Positions 1 to 8,130 of a stretch of 29,308 nt of DNA are shown here, piece after piece. Made by a program: the position numbers and the translations under genes. The notes under the pieces were generated by a model. It ran no database searches. It saw nothing but the letters and a program-made list of their open reading frames with translations, and was not told the origin of the DNA. Source of the DNA: a virus. The stretch's first letter is position 1. Each line of letters starts with the position of its first letter. The stretch lies in the IMG/VR virus record IMGVR_UViG_3300048672_001380, positions 1 through 29,308 of that record; one strand, written 5' to 3'.

Positions 1-1
1 G

Positions 2-94
2 GGTGGCCCTGATCCCCGCATGGCCCTGGTCCAGCAACTGCGCGCCCGGGCTGGCGCCGGCCCGTCGGCCCAAGCCGCTAATCAGCAAGCCTAA
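2..94 (+). CDS. C-terminal end of an upstream gene (possibly small terminase or another packaging gene)
   Basis: An open frame enters from the window edge and ends at TAA 92-94. It encodes about 30 residues rich in Ala, Gly and Gln, ending in NQQA. The stop shares its last base with the terminase ATG (TAATG), the tight join used between genes throughout this block. That overlap is the main reason to think it is real. In phages of this layout the gene before terL is often the small terminase subunit, but nothing in this tail is diagnostic, so that identity is inference from position only. Confidence 0.5.
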   Translation, partial: GGPDPRMALVQQLRARAGAGPSAQAANQQA

Positions 95-1548
95 TGACCG
101 AGCCCGTCATCCATTGGGAGCCGATGGCGGGGCCCCAAACTGCCCTCATCCAGTGCCCCGTCTTCGAAGTCTTCTACGGAGGTGCTCGTGGGGGTGGCAA
201 AACTGAAGGGTCAATCGGGGAGTGGCTTCAGCACTCCGATGAATGGGGAGCCGGGGCCAACGGCGTCTTTTTCCGCCGGGAACAGCAACAGCTCGACGAA
301 GTCATTGCTCGTTCTCGAGCTATCTTCGAACCTCTCGGAGCCAAGTTCAACAGCCAAAAATCCACCTGGGTCATGCCAGGTGGTGGGCGACTCAAATTCC
401 GTTACCTCGATCGAGACAGCGATGCCGAGGCTTACCAAGGTCACTCCTACACCCGCATCTATATCGAAGAAGCCACCAATTTCCCTTCTTTCGCCCCGAT
501 TAAGAAGCTCTTCGGTGCCTTGCGCTCTGCTTCGGGGGTCCCCTGTGGCATCCGCCTCACCGGCAATCCGGGAGGCCCCGGCCACGCCTGGGTCTACGAC
601 CGCTATATCAAGCCTGCTCCGCAAGGCTACGTCGTCCTGACCGACACGATCGAAGTTCCCGGTTTCCCCGTCATGACAAAGGAACGGGTTTTCATCCCTT
701 CCCGTTTGTCCGATAACCTCCTCATCATGAGGAACAACCCCGAGTATGTGGCCAACCTAGCCACTTCCGGTTCCGCCGCCCTCGTTCGGGCCTGGCTCCT
801 TGGCGACTGGACCACTCCCGTCGGAGCCTATTTCACCCAATTCTCCAGGGCCCGTCATGTCCTTCCTGCCCGCTTTGCTGCGCTTATCCCTAAGTCTGCT
901 CTTCGTTTTGGTTCTTTTGACTGGGGCTATGCTGCTCCTTTTTCTATGGGCTGGTGGGCAGTGTCTGATGGCACTTGGGGACTTCCGCGAGGCGCTTTGG
1001 TCCTCTACCGGGAGTGGTACGGCTCCACAGGGAAGCCCAATGAAGGACTCCGACTCGACGCCGGGCCCGTAGCGCAAGGAATTTTCAACCGTACAGGGGA
1101 CGAACGTCTTGCTTACATTGCAGCTGACCCTTCTACTTTCAAACGGGACGGCGGCCCCTCAATCATGGAAACTTTCGCTATCAACCGGGTTCTTCTCAAG
1201 CGGGCCGACAACGCGCGCCTGTCCGGGTGGAATAAAGTCCGTGAGCACCTCAACGGCCACCTCGGCCCCGACACCCCTCCTGGCTACCTCCCACCCCTTC
1301 TCTACATCCTCGATTGCTGCGAAGATACAATCCGCACCCTCGAATCCGTCCCCGCCGATACCGAAAAACCAGATGACGTCGACACCCGAGCAGAAGATCA
1401 CGCCGCTGACATGGTCCGTTATGGAGTGATGAGTCGGCCCTGGATCGTTGACAATCTACCCCCGGTGGCTGTATCATCCGGGCAGACAATGGACGAGGTT
1501 TGGGAGCGGCACGATGCCGCTGAACGTCTACTCGACCACCAATTCTGA
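94..1548 (+). CDS. terL: Terminase large subunit (DNA-packaging ATPase/nuclease)
   Basis: This is the motor that cuts concatemeric phage DNA and pumps it through the portal into the prohead. The 484-residue length is normal for the family. The ATPase half has a clear Walker A (GARGGGKT, residues 30-37), a Walker B-like IYIEEA with the catalytic acid (122-127), and a TGNPG coupling-type motif (156-160). The nuclease half shows the acidic residues expected of an RNase H-like fold: D276 in GSFDWGY, D345 in IAADP, and D435 or D439 in EDHAADM. The start codon shares a base with the preceding stop (TAATG). The portal gene follows after 5 bases, the usual packaging-module order. The family assignment is firm; the packaging mode (headful, cos or terminal repeat) cannot be read from this. 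Confidence 0.96.
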   Translation: MTEPVIHWEPMAGPQTALIQCPVFEVFYGGARGGGKTEGSIGEWLQHSDEWGAGANGVFFRREQQQLDEVIARSRAIFEPLGAKFNSQKSTWVMPGGGRLKFRYLDRDSDAEAYQGHSYTRIYIEEATNFPSFAPIKKLFGALRSASGVPCGIRLTGNPGGPGHAWVYDRYIKPAPQGYVVLTDTIEVPGFPVMTKERVFIPSRLSDNLLIMRNNPEYVANLATSGSAALVRAWLLGDWTTPVGAYFTQFSRARHVLPARFAALIPKSALRFGSFDWGYAAPFSMGWWAVSDGTWGLPRGALVLYREWYGSTGKPNEGLRLDAGPVAQGIFNRTGDERLAYIAADPSTFKRDGGPSIMETFAINRVLLKRADNARLSGWNKVREHLNGHLGPDTPPGYLPPLLYILDCCEDTIRTLESVPADTEKPDDVDTRAEDHAADMVRYGVMSRPWIVDNLPPVAVSSGQTMDEVWERHDAAERLLDHQF

Positions 1549-1553
1549 CCATC

Positions 1554-3713
1554 ATGACACCAATCTCTGCTGACCCCCTCGAGTCTGCTGGCCAGGACCT
1601 CGCCCTTCCCCCGGAGGAACCGAAGGAGGACCCGCAGGATATCGCCAAGCGTTGGCTGGCCTCCATCGCTGGGGCGCAGAAGGCCCTCGAAACCTTCTAC
1701 AAGCGCGGCGATCGCATCACCAAGCGCTACAAGTCCAACAAGGACTCGCGAGGGGCCGACACGCGGGATTCCACAGGGACCAAGTTCAACTTGTTCTGGT
1801 CCAACGTGCAAACCCTGGGTCCGGCCACCTATTCCCGCCGGCCGAAAGTCGAGGTCTCCCGCCGCTTCCGCGACCAGGACCCCATCGCCCGCCTTGCCGC
1901 GAGCATCCTCCAACGCGCGCTGCAGTATGAAGTCGACAGTGGCTTCAACTTCCACAACACGGTGAAGGCCTGTGTTCTCGATCGCCTCCTTCCCGGTATG
2001 GGAACGGCCTGGGTGCGATACGAACCCGCCTTCAAAACTGAGCCGCAGGAGGTTCCCACCCCTGACGGACTCGCCACAACGCAAGAAGATGTGGAGGTTG
2101 TTGCAGATGAAAAAACTCCCGTCGATTACGTCTTCTGGAAGGACTTTCTCGTCTCCCCCGCGCGAAGCTGGGCCGACGTCCGCTGGGCTGCCCGTCGGGT
2201 GATGTTCTCGAAGGAGGCCCTTCAAGCCCGATTTGCCAAAACTGTCGAGAAGTTCGGCGGTAAGATCAGCGAAGTCGTCTGCAACTACGACCCGAATAAG
2301 GTAGGTCTGGACGCCGGGGACCGTTACTCCGGTTCCAACTCTTCCGGCGCGTCCGATATCGAAGATCCTTCCCTCAAACGAGCCTTGGTCTGGGAAATCT
2401 GGGATAAGGAAAGCAAGCAACTCATCTGGGTCTGCGTGGGTTACCAATTCCCCCTCGATATCGCCGACGACCCGGCCAATCTGGATGGTTTCTTCCCCTG
2501 CCCAGAGCCCCTGTTTGCCACTCAGACCAACGACTCTCTCGAGCCGACGGCCGATTTCGTCATTTACGCGGACCAGCTCCGCGCTCTCGACGACGTCTCC
2601 AACCGGATTGACCTGCTCACCTCGGCCCTCCGCGTGATCGGGGTCTATGACGCCTCGCAGGCGTCTCTCCAGTCCCTCTTACAAAGCGGTATGGAAAACC
2701 GCATGGTTCCTGTGAACCAGTGGGCAGCTTTTGCCGAAAAAGGCGGACTAAAAGGGGTGATGGACTTTCTCCCCCTTGAACAGGTATTCAATGTCCTCAA
2801 AGGGCTGTACCAAGCCCGAGAAGAACTCAAACAGAACATCTACGAGATCACCGGGATGGCTGATATCGTCCGGGGAGCCTCCGTAGCCTCGGAAACCCTC
2901 GGCGCGCAGCAGATCAAAGCCAAGTTTGCTAACCTTCGTCTGTCCTCCCGGCAGCAACAAGTCGCCGAGTTCGTCACGCAAATCCTCCGGCTCAAGGCTG
3001 ACCTGATGTGCGAGTTGTACTCCCCGGAGACCATTCTCCGCATCGCCTCGGCCGACCAACTCCTCGAGGCCCAGCAACACCCCGACCGGGTCCAGGCCGC
3101 CATCGCCCTCCTCAAGGACGAGAAGACCCGCAAGTACCGCATAGACGTCGCAGCTGATTCCATGATCGAGCTGGACGAAGTGGACGAACGAGAGCGCCGG
3201 AACGAGTTCATGTCGAACGTGTCGAACTTCTTCCTTGCGATGAAGAACGTCACTGCGATTGGCCCGGAGATGGTCCCTATCGCCCTCGAGATGCTCAAAT
3301 TCGTCGTCCGGGGCTTCGCCGTCGGGCGAGGGTTGGAAGCCGCCATCGAAGACGCTTCCGACGCCGTGGTGCAGCGGAGCAAAAATCCGCCTCCCCCGCC
3401 ACCTACTCCGGACGAGATCAAAATGTACATCGCCCAGATGGGGGAACAGGCCGAGACCTTCCGCCTGCGGCTCAAGGAAGACGCAGCCACCGATCGGGAA
3501 GAACTCAAGGCCTCCGTCCAGCTCACCATCGCGGGACTGGAGCAACAAATCCAAGCCGTTATGCAGCAGCAGGCCATGCTCGACCAGGCCTCCGACGCAG
3601 ACGACCAGCAGGACTTCTCTGCCCTGCAACCACAGCCCCTTCCCGTTCCCGGGCAGCAGCCACCCCCGCAACCCGGGCCTCCACAAGGCCCCCCTCAAGG
3701 AGCTCCTCAGTGA
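1554..3713 (+). CDS. Portal protein (P22 gp1-like)
   Basis: This 719-residue protein is best read as the dodecameric portal at the packaging vertex, through which terminase loads DNA and the tail later ejects it. Support is position directly after terL, length typical of P22-type portals, and a characteristic start: basic helical residues (KRGDRITKRYKS) leading to FNLFWSNVQTLGPATYSRRPK, then ILQRAL. The middle contains YADQLRALDDVSNRIDLL and an EITGMADIVRGAS segment, the latter typical of podovirus portals. The C-terminus becomes a charged, Gln-rich coiled-coil-like stretch and then a Pro/Gln tail (about residues 640-719), like the barrel extension of long portals. The Shine-Dalgarno site is weak, so translation probably depends on coupling to terL. 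The stop overlaps the GTG start of the next gene. Confidence 0.9.
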   Translation: MTPISADPLESAGQDLALPPEEPKEDPQDIAKRWLASIAGAQKALETFYKRGDRITKRYKSNKDSRGADTRDSTGTKFNLFWSNVQTLGPATYSRRPKVEVSRRFRDQDPIARLAASILQRALQYEVDSGFNFHNTVKACVLDRLLPGMGTAWVRYEPAFKTEPQEVPTPDGLATTQEDVEVVADEKTPVDYVFWKDFLVSPARSWADVRWAARRVMFSKEALQARFAKTVEKFGGKISEVVCNYDPNKVGLDAGDRYSGSNSSGASDIEDPSLKRALVWEIWDKESKQLIWVCVGYQFPLDIADDPANLDGFFPCPEPLFATQTNDSLEPTADFVIYADQLRALDDVSNRIDLLTSALRVIGVYDASQASLQSLLQSGMENRMVPVNQWAAFAEKGGLKGVMDFLPLEQVFNVLKGLYQAREELKQNIYEITGMADIVRGASVASETLGAQQIKAKFANLRLSSRQQQVAEFVTQILRLKADLMCELYSPETILRIASADQLLEAQQHPDRVQAAIALLKDEKTRKYRIDVAADSMIELDEVDERERRNEFMSNVSNFFLAMKNVTAIGPEMVPIALEMLKFVVRGFAVGRGLEAAIEDASDAVVQRSKNPPPPPPTPDEIKMYIAQMGEQAETFRLRLKEDAATDREELKASVQLTIAGLEQQIQAVMQQQAMLDQASDADDQQDFSALQPQPLPVPGQQPPPQPGPPQGPPQGAPQ

Positions 3714-4327
3714 AAATCCTTCCCGTCCTCCTCGCCCTGGCTTTTTCCGCTGCTGCCCAGGCCGCCCCGCTGGAGCCTATCTGCTACCAGCAACCCGCCG
3801 GCACCGGCACCTTCGCAGTCAAAGTCACCGTCCCCGGCTACCACGGTTTGTACTGGTTCTGTCCGAAGGAAGCGCTCGCCTGGCCCCTGACCGTTCGCGT
3901 AGTCTGGCGAGATGATTACGCTTTCCAACTTCCCGAAGTCCCTACCACGGCATCCCTCCTCGACACGGTCAAGGCCGCGTGGAAGGCCAATGTCCAGGTG
4001 GATTGCCGGGAAGCCGACAAAGACCCGGCCAACGAGTTCTTCAACATCTGCAACGCGGTGAAGGCGGCCGCGCAAGCTGATCCCGCTCGTCCGCCTGTCC
4101 GTTCCTGGTTTGTTCAGCCCTACGGCGCCCTCCCCGATCGGGCCATGTTCAGCAGTGAAGATGGGCTCATCGCCCCTACTTTGACCTGGAAGGAACTCAA
4201 GCCCCGTGCCTTGGTCGGTGCCAAGTGCGCCTGCGACGCCGTGCTGATCATGCGCAACTCCACGGCCATGTGCCCGATCGACCCGGCTGTGAACGCCTTC
4301 GCCCCCTGCGTGCAGGAGAAGCCATGA
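3710..4327 (+). CDS. Exported cysteine-rich protein of unknown function inside the head operon
   Basis: I do not recognise a family. The 205-residue product starts with GTG, which overlaps the portal stop (GTGA), and ends overlapping the next ATG (ATGA), so it sits inside the coupled head operon. It begins with a textbook Sec signal peptide: MK, a hydrophobic core (ILPVLLALAFSAAA), then AQA before AP, giving predicted cleavage after residue 18. The mature part has eight cysteines (in ICY, FCP, DCR, ICN, KCACD, MCP and PCV), an even number that would suit disulfides in the periplasm. It has no other membrane segment and no catalytic motif I can identify. Virion proteins are assembled in the cytoplasm, so an exported protein between portal and scaffold is out of place. 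A role in superinfection exclusion, envelope modification or lysis is possible but unsupported. Confidence 0.85.
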   Translation: MKILPVLLALAFSAAAQAAPLEPICYQQPAGTGTFAVKVTVPGYHGLYWFCPKEALAWPLTVRVVWRDDYAFQLPEVPTTASLLDTVKAAWKANVQVDCREADKDPANEFFNICNAVKAAAQADPARPPVRSWFVQPYGALPDRAMFSSEDGLIAPTLTWKELKPRALVGAKCACDAVLIMRNSTAMCPIDPAVNAFAPCVQEKP

Positions 4328-4659
4328 CCAGACGCTCTTATGTGATGGTGAACGGCAAGCTGTACGAAAAAACCGGGGATAATTCCGCTATTATCGACGG
4401 GGAAAACTGGTACTGCATCTCCGGTCACTGGGCACCTGCTGGCGCCTCCTTCATGTCAGCTCCCATGATCATGGGAGATATCCAGCCCTATACCTCTACC
4501 CTTACCGGGGAGACCATTTCTTCGCGCAGCCAGCATCGAACCCACCTTCGAGACCACGGCTGCATTGAAGTCGGGAACGAGCGTCTCGCTCCTCCCAAAC
4601 CAACCTGGACGGCCTCCAACGGTCTGCGCCAGGAATTGATCGCTCGACTCAACGGCTGA
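4324..4659 (+). CDS. Small conserved phage protein (DIQPY type), head-module associated
   Basis: The start is the ATG at 4324, which overlaps the previous stop as ATGA and gives 111 residues. The frame is open further upstream, but that would run through the previous gene. The protein starts with a short beta-rich stretch (YVMVNGKLYEK) and contains the string MGDIQPYTSTLTGETISSRS followed by QHRTHLRDHGCIEVGNE. I recognise this pattern from small proteins encoded between portal and coat genes in many podo- and siphoviruses. Their biochemical role is, to my knowledge, not established. The segment resembles the processed region of small zinc-ribbon-like phage proteins, but only two cysteines are present, so no metal site is claimed. 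Confidence 0.85.
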   Translation: MTRRSYVMVNGKLYEKTGDNSAIIDGENWYCISGHWAPAGASFMSAPMIMGDIQPYTSTLTGETISSRSQHRTHLRDHGCIEVGNERLAPPKPTWTASNGLRQELIARLNG

Positions 4660-4666
4660 GGATATC

Positions 4667-5683
4667 ATGGACGAAACACTGGACACCCCGATCGACGACA
4701 CCCCTGCAGACCCTCCTGCGAGTCTCCGAGATTCCCTTTCAGCAGCTTACGACGAGCACGCCGAGGACGCTCCGGAGACTCCGGCCGCCGCGCCAGCTTC
4801 GGACAAGCCCACCACCTCTCCGACTACTGCCGAAGAAGACGTCGTCGACCCGGCCGAATTCCAGCCCGAGCGGCCCATTCCCGAGCGGCTCAAAGCCAAA
4901 TTCGGAGACAAGTGGGCCACGCTCGATCCGGCCATCCGATCGGAGTTTCACGAATACGAGACCTCGATCGGTCGGCTGGCCTCCAAATACGGCCAAGACG
5001 CCAAGCAGTGGAATCAGGTCCAGCAGACCTTTGCCCCCTATCGCGAAATGGTGACGAAGGAAGGTGGCGACTTCTTCACTGCTACCCGAAATCTGCTCGA
5101 AACCGCTCGCCTCCTCCGCGTCGGTTCCCCAGAGCAGAAACGTGGGATCATCCAGACCATGATCTCGACGTTCGGGGTCGATCTGCGCGCCGGAGTGGCT
5201 GGAGAAACCCCCGATCAGCCTGGTTCCACCGTCCCCGGAGATTACGCCAACCTGTCTCCCGCCCTTCTCGACCGCATCGCCCGGATCGAGCAGAACTGGT
5301 TGACAAAGGATGCACAAGAACATGAAAATCTGCGCACGCGGGTCGATAATGACCTCAACACGTTCCTCGCCGACACAGCGAACGTCTACACTCAGGAACC
5401 TGGTTTCCTCGAGACAATGGCGCAGCTGATCCAAGTGGGCAGGGCGGAGGGGTTGGAAGACGCGTACAAACAAGCCGCCTGGCTGCACGATGGTCCTCGA
5501 GCTGTAGAGATGGCGAAAGCCAACCAGATCAGGACTGCCAATCGGGCTGCGCAGGCGAAGAGAGCGAGAACTGCCGCTGTGTCCGTCAACGGAAATGCCC
5601 CAGGCAACGTCCGACTCGATGCAGGCAAAATGTCGCTTCGTGACACACTTTCCGCCGCCTACGACGGCGACCTCGATTCCTGA
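4667..5683 (+). CDS. Capsid scaffolding protein (candidate)
   Basis: The 338-residue product lies immediately before the coat gene, where the scaffold is normally encoded. It has the expected make-up: a long acidic, Pro/Ala/Thr-rich disordered N-terminus (about 1-85), then a charged helical middle (IPERLKAKFGDKWATLDP, HEYETSIGRLASKYG), and a basic, Ala/Arg-rich end. Scaffolds direct coat assembly into a prohead and then leave. Unusually, the motif SLRDSLSAAYD (residues 19-29) recurs almost unchanged as SLRDTLSAAYD (323-333) at the extreme C-terminus. Both are short amphipathic-looking elements and could be coat- or portal-binding sites. The start ATG at 4667 follows the previous gene by 7 bases. 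Function is inferred from position and composition, not from a catalytic motif. Confidence 0.8.
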   Translation: MDETLDTPIDDTPADPPASLRDSLSAAYDEHAEDAPETPAAAPASDKPTTSPTTAEEDVVDPAEFQPERPIPERLKAKFGDKWATLDPAIRSEFHEYETSIGRLASKYGQDAKQWNQVQQTFAPYREMVTKEGGDFFTATRNLLETARLLRVGSPEQKRGIIQTMISTFGVDLRAGVAGETPDQPGSTVPGDYANLSPALLDRIARIEQNWLTKDAQEHENLRTRVDNDLNTFLADTANVYTQEPGFLETMAQLIQVGRAEGLEDAYKQAAWLHDGPRAVEMAKANQIRTANRAAQAKRARTAAVSVNGNAPGNVRLDAGKMSLRDTLSAAYDGDLDS

Positions 5684-5695
5684 CCAGGAGCTACT

Positions 5696-6667
5696 ATGCC
5701 ATCTCCCAACCTGGGTGAAATCGTCACGACGACCCTGCGGAACCGCAGCGGCGACTTGCGCGACAACACCTCCAAGAACAACGCGATCCTCAACCGCCTG
5801 CAACAGCGTGGCCGGATCAAGCCCGTCGACGGCGGTCGAACCATCGTCGAGGAAATGGATTACAACGAGAACTCCACTTTCATGTGGTACTCGGGGTACG
5901 ACCAGCTCAACGTGGCGCCGTCCGACGTGATTACTGCCGTGGAGTTCAACTACGCTCAAGCGGCCGTCGCTGTCTCCCTGTCTGGCCTGGAAGAACTCCA
6001 GAACTCGGGCAAGGAACAGGTGATCGACCTGCTCGAGGCCCGGATCGAGAACGCCATGCGCACGATGAGCAACAACATCAGCCTGGGCGCCTACTCCGAC
6101 GGCACCGGCTACGGCGGACGCCAGATTGGTGGCCTGCAGCTGCTGATCGCGGACAACCCCGTCACCGGCACGGTGGGCGGCATCAACCGCGCCAACTGGG
6201 TGTTCTTCCGCAACCAGAAGTTCTCCGGCGTGACGGATGGTGGCGGCGCCGTGACGGCCGTCAACATCCAGTCATACATGAACCAGCTCTGGCTCCGCTG
6301 CGTCCGTGGCGCGGACAAGCCGGATCTGATCCTGGCCGACAACAACTACTTCAACCTGTACTGGCAGTCCCTCCAGGCCATCCAGCGCATCACGAGCGAC
6401 GGCCAGGGCCAAGCCGGCTTCTCGTCGCTGAAGTATATGAGCGCCGATGTGGTGTTCGACGGCGGTATCGGTGGCGGCTGCCCGGCCAACCACATGTACT
6501 TCCTGAACTCCGACTTCATCAAGTTCCGGCCGCACCGCCGTCGCAACATGGTCCCCATCGGCGCCGAGCGCATGGCGGTGAACCAGGACGCGATGGTGAA
6601 GCTGGTCGGTTTCGCCGGCAACCTGACCCTGAGCAACGCGTTGCTCCAGGGCGTCCTGATCCCCTGA
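5696..6667 (+). CDS. Major capsid (coat) protein
   Basis: This 323-residue product is the coat protein forming the icosahedral shell. It follows the scaffold gene and has a strong ribosome-binding site (AGGAG about 5 bases before the ATG), in keeping with high expression. Recognisable features include an N-terminal segment leading to NAILNRLQQRG and GGRTIVEEMDY, a spine-helix-like stretch LSGLEELQNSGKEQVIDLLE, IENAMRTMSNNISLGAYSDG, and the C-terminal PIGAERMAVNQDAMVKLVGF typical of HK97-fold coat proteins of podovirus-like phages. DNA in this gene is high in GC with strongly biased third positions, again suiting high expression. Whether the N-terminus is cleaved cannot be told from the sequence. 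Confidence 0.92.
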   Translation: MPSPNLGEIVTTTLRNRSGDLRDNTSKNNAILNRLQQRGRIKPVDGGRTIVEEMDYNENSTFMWYSGYDQLNVAPSDVITAVEFNYAQAAVAVSLSGLEELQNSGKEQVIDLLEARIENAMRTMSNNISLGAYSDGTGYGGRQIGGLQLLIADNPVTGTVGGINRANWVFFRNQKFSGVTDGGGAVTAVNIQSYMNQLWLRCVRGADKPDLILADNNYFNLYWQSLQAIQRITSDGQGQAGFSSLKYMSADVVFDGGIGGGCPANHMYFLNSDFIKFRPHRRRNMVPIGAERMAVNQDAMVKLVGFAGNLTLSNALLQGVLIP

Positions 6668-6678
6668 GGAGGCCAACC

Positions 6679-7443
6679 ATGTTCTACACCAACGAAAACA
6701 TCCTGGGCGTGCCCCAGATGACCGTCCAGCTGACGCTGGCGGACTGGCGCAAGTTCCTCGGCCAAGACGGCTCGAGCAACCAGACCTCCTTCCTGCCCTA
6801 CCCGGGCGCGATGGTCCGGGCGACTGACCCCGTCTGGGGCGAGTGCTGGTTTCAGCTGGCCTACGGCCTGGCCAGTCTGCAGATCGGTGAAGCAGTTACC
6901 TTCGGCGCGGCTTACGCCGTGACTCGGCCGGTGGCCGCGACCAAGGGCGTGATCGGTATCTCCATGAGCGCCAACACCGACCCGACGGCGCTTTCCTGGT
7001 ACTGCGTGCAAGGTCAAGTGCCGGTGCGGCTGCTCGCTGCTGCGGCCAATTTGCCCCTGTATACCAGTGCCACGGCTGGTTCCTTGACCACGACCGTCGT
7101 CGCCACGCAGGGCGTGACCGGCGCGTTCGCCTTGACCGCCCTGGCGGCCACCATCGGCACCAAGTCGGTGGGTACGGTCAACGGCTCGCCGATTCTGGCA
7201 GTTCCCAACCTGGACGGTCTCTACGTCGGCGCAGGTGTCACCGGCACCGGCATCCCCGGCGGCACGACCATCTCCGCCCTCGGCGTGGGTGGCCAGATGC
7301 TGGGCAGCCAGGGTCCGATGGCCGGCACGGTGCAGCTGAGCGCCAACTGCACGGCCACTGGCCAGGTCACTGGCACCTTTGCCCACGGCGCGGCTTTCGC
7401 CACCGGCACCCTGCAGTTCCCCATCGCAGTCGGCGCGGTCTAA
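6679..7443 (+). CDS. Capsid-associated protein, possible head decoration protein
   Basis: This 254-residue protein is encoded 11 bases after the coat gene behind a strong GAGGAG site. It has no enzymatic motif. The first 120 residues (MFYTNENILGVPQMTV, GAMVRATDPVWGECWFQLAYG, FGAAYAVTRPVAATKGVIGI) resemble small beta-rich proteins encoded next to coat genes. The second half is almost all Gly, Thr, Ala and Val and contains GLYVGAGVTGTGIPGGTTI followed by GTVQLSANCTATG. That pattern is often seen in beta-sandwich modules of phage surface proteins. Placement plus composition suggests a shell decoration or stabilising protein; a minor structural role is equally possible. The gene ends just before an intrinsic terminator. 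Confidence 0.75.
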   Translation: MFYTNENILGVPQMTVQLTLADWRKFLGQDGSSNQTSFLPYPGAMVRATDPVWGECWFQLAYGLASLQIGEAVTFGAAYAVTRPVAATKGVIGISMSANTDPTALSWYCVQGQVPVRLLAAAANLPLYTSATAGSLTTTVVATQGVTGAFALTALAATIGTKSVGTVNGSPILAVPNLDGLYVGAGVTGTGIPGGTTISALGVGGQMLGSQGPMAGTVQLSANCTATGQVTGTFAHGAAFATGTLQFPIAVGAV

Positions 7444-7461
7444 GCGCCCCTGCCCACTCCA

Positions 7462-7493
7462 GGGGAGAGTCCGAAAGGGCCCTCCCCTTTTTT
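7462..7493 (+). terminator. Intrinsic terminator after the coat gene cluster
   Basis: An 11-position stem (GGGGAGAGTCC pairing with GGGCCCTCCCC, one A-C mismatch and one G-T wobble) is closed by a GAAA tetraloop of the stable GNRA type and followed directly by six T residues (7488-7493). It lies 18 bases after the stop of the decoration candidate and just before the ribosome-binding site of the next gene. Readthrough must occur unless a promoter hides downstream, so it probably reduces rather than stops transcription. Confidence 0.9.
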
Positions 7494-7506
7494 CTAGGAG
7501 AATCTC

Positions 7507-8127
7507 GTGTCCGACAATGTCACCTTCACCGACTTCGATTTCGAAGCCGACCGCATGCACGAAATGGCCGCAGGGCAAGGGCACAAGCTCGATGCCCAAC
7601 TCCACGTGCAGTTCTACAAACACGCGGAGCTGGACTCGTTTCAGACCCAAGCACAGGGCCGCAAGATCTTCAACGAGCACGTTTACATCCGTATCCTGGC
7701 CCCGGCGAACCGCCTCAATGTGATCGAGCGCCGCGCCACCGACGAAGACCGTGCGCGTTTCCGTAACCAATTCGTGGCCTTCGTGCGAGGCGGGGAGCAA
7801 CTCGCTACCGGCACCCCCTTGACCGAACTGCCCACCATCTCGGCGGCGCAGGTGTTGGAGTTGAAGGCGCTGAAGGTCGATACGATCGAACAACTCGCCG
7901 GCATGGCCGACACGACCGCGCAACTGTTGGGCACCGGCGGGGTTGAGTTGAAGGCCCGGGCCACCCGCTATCTCGATCGCGCGGCCAATGCGGAAGAACT
8001 GTCCGCCGAAGTCCGCGAACTGAAAGTGCAGTTGGCTAAATTGCTCGCCACGCAGAAGGCCGCTGCCTTGGCTAACCCCGCCCCGACGGTAACGGTGACC
8101 ACTGACACCCCCGAGAAGAAGGCTTAA
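7507..8127 (+). CDS. Hypothetical protein between coat and connector genes
   Basis: This 206-residue protein uses a GTG start placed 6 bases after CTAGGAG, which follows directly on the terminator's T-run. The N-terminal half (FTDFDFEADRMHEMAAGQGHKLDAQ through HVYIRILAPANRLNVIERRAT) looks globular and beta-rich. Residues about 100-165 (PTISAAQVLELKALKVDTIEQLAGM, then LGTGGVELKARATRYL) look like a helix-hairpin-helix or SAP-like unit. A Leu/Glu heptad helix (AEELSAEVRELKVQLAKLLA) follows and the end is a Pro/Thr tail. Proteins with this pattern are common beside coat genes in podoviruses, but I know of no proven function. A virion or DNA-associated role is inference. Confidence 0.8.
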   Translation: MSDNVTFTDFDFEADRMHEMAAGQGHKLDAQLHVQFYKHAELDSFQTQAQGRKIFNEHVYIRILAPANRLNVIERRATDEDRARFRNQFVAFVRGGEQLATGTPLTELPTISAAQVLELKALKVDTIEQLAGMADTTAQLLGTGGVELKARATRYLDRAANAEELSAEVRELKVQLAKLLATQKAAALANPAPTVTVTTDTPEKKA

Positions 8128-8130
8128 GCC

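Noticed and set aside
5884-6678. In-frame upstream extension of the decoration-candidate gene through the coat gene
   Set aside because: The extension is an Arg/Pro/His-rich shadow of the coat protein. The ATG at 6679 has a GAGGAG site and is the natural start.
6346-7923. Long minus-strand open frame (over 500 codons) opposite coat and decoration genes
   Set aside because: It is antisense to two well-supported genes with high-GC third positions, which leave few stops on the other strand. The translation is rich in His, Arg and Gly with no domain pattern.
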